In this document: positions 59,881-64,000 of the stretch, piece after piece
Numbering within the stretch: the first letter of the stretch is position 1
How the letters are laid out: each line of letters begins with the position of its first letter
Assembly (NCBI RefSeq): GCF_008704715.1
Contig: NZ_CP023689.1
Span: forward strand, 5,332,001 to 5,396,000
DNA from: Streptomyces chartreusis
Lineage (GTDB): Bacteria; Actinomycetota; Actinomycetes; Streptomycetales; Streptomycetaceae
DNA length: 64,000 bases
Direction: 5' to 3'
Position numbers and translations under genes: made by a program
Notes under the pieces: generated by a model
The model's input: only the letters and a program-made list of their open reading frames with translations
Database searches by the model: none
Told to the model about the DNA's origin: nothing

Positions 59881-60030
59881 GTGGGTCCGTCCTTCCGCTC
59901 ACCACTCGACCAAACGTCCAGTGTGCCTGATCGTTCCCCAAGCCCCGCAGGAGTCCTGCGGAGTCCTACAGGATGTCTTTTCATTCCTGTGAGTGGTGTG
60001 GTTTCACCTATACGGCGGCGGCTGCGAAGA

Positions 60031-61251
60031 ATGCCGAACGTGCAGGCCATCGATCGTGAACCGTCCCCGCCGACCACCACCCTCGGATTCGCCCTGTTCG
60101 CCACCCGCTGGTTGCAGGCACCGCTCTACTTCGGCCTCGTCGCCGCTCAGGGGGTGTACGTCTACAAATTCTTCAATGAACTCTGGGCCTTAATTCTCCG
60201 CTGTGTGACCGGGCAGGCCACTGAGACGTACGTCATGCTCGCCGTGCTCAAACTCGTCGACGTCGTCATGATCGCGAACCTGCTGATCATGGTGATCGTC
60301 GGCGGCTACGAGACCTTCGTGTCCCGCATCGGCCTCCAGGGCCACCGCGACCAGCCCGAATGGCTCTCGCACGTCAACTCCAACGTACTGAAGGTCAAGC
60401 TCGCCACCGCCATCGTGGGCATCTCCTCCGTCCATCTGCTCCAGATGTTCGTGGACGTCCACCGCACCTCGCACCACTCGCTGATGTGGGGCACGGTCAT
60501 CCACATGGCGTTCATCGCCTCGGCGGCGATCCTGGCGTACATGTCGGGGCCGATGGCCGCGCAGGCCGAGCGGGCCCATCAGCAGACCCCCCACCACGAG
60601 CCCGTCCCCGAGGCGCCCGCCGCGAAGGTCTTCGTGCCGGCGCAGTCCGGCCCGCGCGAGGACGCGCCGAGCGCGGAGGAGCGGCTGCGTGCCGCCGGGT
60701 TCCCCGCCCGCAAGCTGCTTGAGGACTTCGACTCCGAGCACCCGCGCGCCTTCGACCGGGAGACCGTCGCCCGGCTCGGCAAGCTGGACTTCGTCACCGC
60801 CGGACGCAACGTGGTCTTCGTGGGAGCGCCCGGCACCGGCAAGACACACCTCGCCGTCGGGCTCGGGGTGCGGGCCTGCCAGGCCGGGCACTCGGTGCTG
60901 TTCGCGAGCGCGGCCGAGTGGGCCGCAAGGCTGGCCGCGGCCCGGGACGCCGGACGGCTCGCGCGGGAGCTGACCGCCCTCGACGCGCACGCCCTGCTGA
61001 TCGTCGACGAGGTCGGCTACACGCCCTTCGACCCGGAGACCGCGGCGCTCTTCTTCCAACTGGTCGCGCACCGCTACGAGCGGGCCTCGCTCATCGTGAC
61101 CAGCGACCGCCCGCTCGCCCGCTGGGACGAGGTCTTCGGCGGCCCCTCGGCCCTGGCGATGGCGGACCGGCTGGCCCACCACGCCGAGCTCGTACGGATC
61201 GAGGGCGAGAGCTACCGGATGCGCCGCGCTACCTCAGCGTGGGCAGACTGA
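60031..61251 (+). CDS. Fusion of UPF0114 (YqhA-type) membrane domain and IstB-like AAA+ ATPase
   Basis: 406 residues from ATG 60031. Residues 15-185 are a UPF0114 domain with about four TM segments: FALFATRWLQAPLYFGLVAAQGVYVYKFF, LKLVDVVMIANLLIMVIVGGYETFVSRI, WLSHVNSNVLKVKLATAIVGISSVHLLQMF, SLMWGTVIHMAFIASAAILAYM. A 40-residue Pro/Glu linker follows. Residues 225-400 are an IstB/DnaC-like ATPase: LLEDFDSEHPRAFDRE, Walker A VFVGAPGTGKTHLAVGLG, Walker B LLIVDEVGYTPFD, sensor SLIVTSDRPLARWDEVFG. UPF0114 proteins are normally stand-alone and IstB normally pairs with an IS21 transposase. No transposase is near. The reading frame is continuous, so the fusion is real in this sequence. Its role is unknown. 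Confidence 0.85.
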   Translation: MPNVQAIDREPSPPTTTLGFALFATRWLQAPLYFGLVAAQGVYVYKFFNELWALILRCVTGQATETYVMLAVLKLVDVVMIANLLIMVIVGGYETFVSRIGLQGHRDQPEWLSHVNSNVLKVKLATAIVGISSVHLLQMFVDVHRTSHHSLMWGTVIHMAFIASAAILAYMSGPMAAQAERAHQQTPHHEPVPEAPAAKVFVPAQSGPREDAPSAEERLRAAGFPARKLLEDFDSEHPRAFDRETVARLGKLDFVTAGRNVVFVGAPGTGKTHLAVGLGVRACQAGHSVLFASAAEWAARLAAARDAGRLARELTALDAHALLIVDEVGYTPFDPETAALFFQLVAHRYERASLIVTSDRPLARWDEVFGGPSALAMADRLAHHAELVRIEGESYRMRRATSAWAD

Positions 61252-61444
61252 CGTTGTTGATCAGCGGTCCTTCGATGGTGAGTCCCTCGGTGACCAGGGA
61301 CTCCCCACCGGCCACCGGGAGCGGCAGCGGCAGCGAGGGTGCCGCGGCGGCCGCGGGCGCGAGGGCCGTGACCAGGGCCGCGGCCGTCGAGAGAACGGCG
61401 ACGGACAGGGCGGTGCGGCTGCGGGCGGTGCGCTCGGAACGCAT
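61229..61444 (-). CDS. Small secreted peptide (precursor)
   Basis: 71 residues from ATG 61444 behind GAGG. The signal peptide is TARSRTALSVAVLSTAAALVTALAPAAAAA, with cleavage likely after AAA near residue 36. The mature part is about 35 residues (SLPLPLPVAGGESLVTEGLTIEGPLINNVSLPTLR in pieces), without Cys. Its last 23 bases overlap the end of the convergent UPF0114-ATPase gene. It lies 74 bp downstream of a second peptide gene of the same type. Function unknown. Confidence 0.65.
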   Translation of the reverse strand: MRSERTARSRTALSVAVLSTAAALVTALAPAAAAAPSLPLPLPVAGGESLVTEGLTIEGPLINNVSLPTLR

Positions 61445-61518
61445 GGGGACCTCAGAACCTTTCGGTGGGGGGAGGGCGGGCCGGCCCTGGTTCGCCGGGA
61501 CCGGCCCCATGGAGTGCG

Positions 61519-61647
61519 TCAGACCTGCGGGGTCTCGACCACCAGCCCGGCGATGTCGACGCTGACCGCGGCGGCCTGCGTGGTGAAGGCACCGATCATC
61601 AGGGCCGCGGCGGCCAGGACGGTGGCGAGACGACGCGCTGTGCGCAT
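61519..61647 (-). CDS. Very short secreted peptide (precursor)
   Basis: 42 residues, ATG 61647 to TGA 61519, below most gene-finder cut-offs. RBS AGAGAGG is ten bases upstream. MRTARRLATVLAAAALMIGA is a signal peptide, followed by FTTQAAA, giving a mature peptide of about 15 residues (VSVDIAGLVVETPQV). It resembles the neighbouring peptide in signal sequence and in the V/I-rich mature part, so the two are probably tandem paralogues on one transcript. Confidence 0.55.
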   Translation of the reverse strand: MRTARRLATVLAAAALMIGAFTTQAAAVSVDIAGLVVETPQV

Positions 61648-61833
61648 GGGACAACTACCTCTCTGTTGCGCTCACTTGAGCGTGATCAGGACACCGGGTG
61701 GCTGCCCTGCGCCATGCGTCGCAATGCGGAAAGATCCGAAAGGTCCCTCAAGAGTCGGAAAAGCTCGGCGTGGCGTGCATGAGTCGCCGCGTACGCCCGG
61801 ACGAGTGAGCCGGGCGGGCCGGCCCGGCCGTCC

Positions 61834-64000
61834 TCAGATCTGGTCGTCCGCGAGTTCGGCGACGCCCGTGATCCGGTGCAGCGGGTACGTCCGCACCTCG
61901 TCCGCCGTGTGGTCGTACGCCGTCACGAACCCGCCCTCGACCCGTACCGGCGCGATCACCCGCTGGCTCGCGGAGCCCTCGGCGTTGACGTAGCCGATCC
62001 ACAGCGACTCGCCGGTCAGGACGGCGGCCTGCATGGTGGCGAGGGTCTCGGCGGGGGTGGTGCGGGGCAGCTCGCCGCCGGTCATCGCGGTGGCCGCCCC
62101 GCTCGGCTTGCGCGGTGTCGTGGAGGCGAGGTCGCCCGCCCGGATCGCGCGGACCGCGGCGGCCAGCAGCGTGGCGTCCGGCGTCGGCGGGCCGTCCGGG
62201 ACCGGCTCGGGGGCCGAGCGCGGCGGGGTGCGGTGGGCGTCGGCGCGGGTGATCAGGACGTCGCCCTCCGCCGACTCTGCGGCCGGCGCGAAGCCCATCG
62301 CGCGCAGGCCCTCCAGCAGGCCCGCCGGGTCCGCCTGGGCGGCCAGCACGGTCGGCGCCAGCCGGCGCAGCCGCAGACCGGCGGCCCGCTTGTCGGCGAG
62401 GATCTCGTTCAGCACCGCGTCGTCGTCGCAGCGGACGTACGCCGACGCGGCGCCCACCCGCAGATGGCCGTGCCTGCGCGCCACGTCGTCGATCAGATAC
62501 GCCAGCGGCTGCGGCACCGGGGTACGGGAGTGCTCGGCGAGGAAGGCGTGCAGGTCGGAGGCGCTGCGCCCGGCGTCAAGCGCGCGGCGCACCGAGCCCG
62601 GCGTGAACCGGTAAACCGTCGCGCCGCCCTTGGACTCGACGTCCGCGAGCACACCCAGCGTGTCGGCGAGCGGCCGCCGCAACGGCCCCGGCGCCACGGC
62701 CGTCAGGTCGGCCTGGAGCAGGACGTGGTCCAGCGGCTCGGGCAGCAGCGGGGCGAGCAGCCGGGCCGCGGCAGCGGAGGCGACGGCCTGCTCGACGGGA
62801 GAGAGCGGCTCGGACGGGCCCGCCGGGCGGGGGTGCTCGTGATGGACGGGGAGCTTGTCGCCGGGGCCGGTGGAGGCGCCGGCGGGCGGGGTCGGCCCCG
62901 CGGGGGTGGCGTCGTGAGTGGTCGCCGTGGTCGGGTCGGTGGTTGCCCCGGTCGGGCCGGTGGCCGACGGCCCGGTGCTCCGGCCCCGGCCTCCCGGCTG
63001 CCCGCCGGGCCCCGCCTCGGGCGCCCCCAGCAGCGCCCGCCCCTGCGCCGACAGTGCCCCTCGGCCCGTCACGCCGAGCAGTTCCGCCTCGTTCAGCGTC
63101 CACCGGGCGAGCCGGGCGCGCAGGTCGTCGTCGCGCTGCGGGCCGCGCAGCGGACGCTCCCAGCGCAGCCGGGCCAGCACCGACTCGGGCGCCGGGGACG
63201 CGCCCTGCGGCAGTCCGGCGAGCAGCGTCAGCACCCGGTGCCGCACCTCGGGCGCGGCGGAGCGGTCCAGGCCGGGGCCCAGCGCCGACAACGTACGGTC
63301 CTTGGCGTCCCGCCCGCCGACCACGCCCGCCGTCCGCGTCGCCGCGAGCCACGACTCCGCGAGCCGGGCCCAGCGCTCGGCGGCGGGCTGCTCCAGCCAC
63401 TCGTCGTAGGCGGGCGTCGCCGCGAACCGTTCGTCGGCCTCGCCGTCGGAGGCCAGCAGGCCCGCCGCGTAGGCGAGTTCGGTCCAGAAGGCGGCCACCG
63501 GCTCGGGCACGTCGAGGGCGACGGCGGTGCGCTTGAGGTCGCGCACGCTCAGACCGCCGGCGCGCAGCACCGCGGGCCCGCCCTCGTGCCAGTCCTTCAG
63601 CAGCTCCTCGACGGTGGCCAGCGCGGTGTACGCCTGCCCCGCCGCCGTCGTGTCCACAACCTGTGGACCGTGCGTCGAGGCCGGCTCGACGGGCGGCGGC
63701 AGCGGCTCGGTGGCGCGGTGCGCGCGGCCGGAGCGCAGGTGCAGGGCCACCTCGCGGGGGAGTACGACCGTGCCGGGCGCCGTCGGCAGCAGGAGGCCGC
63801 GGTCGAGGAGCCAGCGCAGGCGGGCCGCGGGGTCGGCGGTGACCTGGCCGTACGGCGGCCCCCAGACCAGCCGGGCGAGGACCTCGCGGGACTCCTCCGG
63901 GGCGTGGGCGAGCAGCGCCGTCATGCGTGTGCGGTCGGTGAACAGCGCGGTGAGCGCCGACACCGCGGACACCGCGTCGTGGGTCGACGGCAGCCCGGCC
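61834..64000 (-). CDS. Helicase-associated domain protein (helicase C-terminal/WYL-like end), 5' part beyond window
   Basis: At least 721 codons, and the frame continues without a stop or convincing start past the right edge (AGLPSTHDAV precedes the first GTG), so the N-terminus is missing. It is a large, Ala/Leu-rich winged-helix-type protein (LARLVWGPPYGQVTADPAARLRWLLDRGLLL; VLLQADLTAVAPGPL; GGATVYRFTPGSVRRALDAG), the helicase-associated XPB/Ssl2 N-terminal-like family. The end, SLWIGYVNAEGSASQRVIAPVRVEGGFVTAYDHTADEVRTYPLHRITGV, is a WYL-type domain that may sense nucleic acid or nucleotides. A Pro/Thr-rich linker near residues 330-380 separates the parts. It lies 2 kb from the XPB gene and the two are often found together in actinobacteria. 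Confidence 0.8.
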   Translation of the reverse strand, partial: AGLPSTHDAVSAVSALTALFTDRTRMTALLAHAPEESREVLARLVWGPPYGQVTADPAARLRWLLDRGLLLPTAPGTVVLPREVALHLRSGRAHRATEPLPPPVEPASTHGPQVVDTTAAGQAYTALATVEELLKDWHEGGPAVLRAGGLSVRDLKRTAVALDVPEPVAAFWTELAYAAGLLASDGEADERFAATPAYDEWLEQPAAERWARLAESWLAATRTAGVVGGRDAKDRTLSALGPGLDRSAAPEVRHRVLTLLAGLPQGASPAPESVLARLRWERPLRGPQRDDDLRARLARWTLNEAELLGVTGRGALSAQGRALLGAPEAGPGGQPGGRGRSTGPSATGPTGATTDPTTATTHDATPAGPTPPAGASTGPGDKLPVHHEHPRPAGPSEPLSPVEQAVASAAAARLLAPLLPEPLDHVLLQADLTAVAPGPLRRPLADTLGVLADVESKGGATVYRFTPGSVRRALDAGRSASDLHAFLAEHSRTPVPQPLAYLIDDVARRHGHLRVGAASAYVRCDDDAVLNEILADKRAAGLRLRRLAPTVLAAQADPAGLLEGLRAMGFAPAAESAEGDVLITRADAHRTPPRSAPEPVPDGPPTPDATLLAAAVRAIRAGDLASTTPRKPSGAATAMTGGELPRTTPAETLATMQAAVLTGESLWIGYVNAEGSASQRVIAPVRVEGGFVTAYDHTADEVRTYPLHRITGVAELADDQI

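Noticed and set aside
58312..60030. A long plus-strand open frame running into the UPF0114-IstB fusion
   Set aside because: It is antisense to the XPB helicase, has no recognisable domain, and the UPF0114 domain starts only at 60031.
60700..61251. IS21-type insertion sequence suggested by the IstB-like ATPase
   Set aside because: There is no istA transposase, no terminal inverted repeats and no target duplication, and the ATPase is fused to a membrane domain.
1..64000. tRNA, rRNA, CRISPR arrays, prophage or plasmid origin
   Set aside because: No cloverleaf, rRNA core motif, regularly spaced repeat-spacer array, integrase or replication gene was seen anywhere in the window.

Overview
The window is a high-GC actinobacterial chromosome segment, almost certainly Streptomyces. 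The codon third position is strongly G/C, GTG starts and ATGA/GTGA overlaps are common, and Streptomyces hallmarks are present: a GAF-PAS-GGDEF cyclase of the CdgB type, TerD, an XRE/DUF397 pair, an orphan groEL behind CIRCE and DasR-type dre sites. The order cdgB, CBM protein, nag genes, otsAB, gpgS, thrC, cold-shock gene, groEL matches, from memory, the SCO428x-SCO4296 part of the S. coelicolor core.

Layout. 0.1-4.6 kb: a small secreted protein, then a compact acyl-processing cluster (ACP and ketosynthase flanked by two paralogous WS/DGAT-like acyltransferases). 4.7-20.1 kb: mixed housekeeping and accessory genes (DUF4037, GNATs, an APH-type kinase, FAD oxidoreductases, an MFS-quinone oxidoreductase pair, pentapeptide protein, M1 lipoprotein peptidase, TerD, ArfB, an ECF41-like sigma factor, flavin reductase). 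20.3-29 kb: cdgB, a cell-surface CBM protein, and the aminosugar locus (PfkB kinase, nagA, nagK, and a divergent solute-binding lipoprotein) around a large dre-like palindrome. 28-31.6 kb: otsB, otsA and gpgS (compatible solutes). 31.7-36.1 kb: a SAM riboswitch controlling an overlapping thrC plus ThiS/MoaD-like carrier gene, then a cold-shock gene and groEL, each bounded by clear hairpins. 36.1-46.1 kb: old-yellow-enzyme, phosphodiesterase, an efflux pump with its own palindromic operator, DinB, XRE/DUF397, aldo-keto reductase, and rpiR-murQ for cell-wall recycling. 46.3-49.5 kb: a lower-GC three-gene module whose products share a QAGRD-like motif, an apparent amyloid-signalling NLR (STAND ATPase) system. 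49.6-58 kb: AhpD-like protein, a maleylpyruvate isomerase-GNAT fusion, HD protein, clusters of a dispersed repeat, cutC behind two dre-like sites, a frameshifted araC gene, an ANTAR protein and a HelD-like motor. 58-64 kb: XPB helicase, a UPF0114-IstB-like fusion, two tiny secreted peptides, and the truncated end of a large helicase-associated protein.

Functional themes: aminosugar uptake and recycling (nagA, nagK, solute-binding protein, rpiR-murQ, CBM protein); trehalose and glucosylglycerate synthesis; the threonine/sulphur branch under SAM control; protein folding stress. The strongest candidates for new biology are the QAGRD-motif NLR module, the SAM-riboswitch thrC/carrier operon, the UPF0114-ATPase fusion and the ketosynthase/WS-DGAT-like cluster. 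All assignments are by reading motifs; no searches were run.
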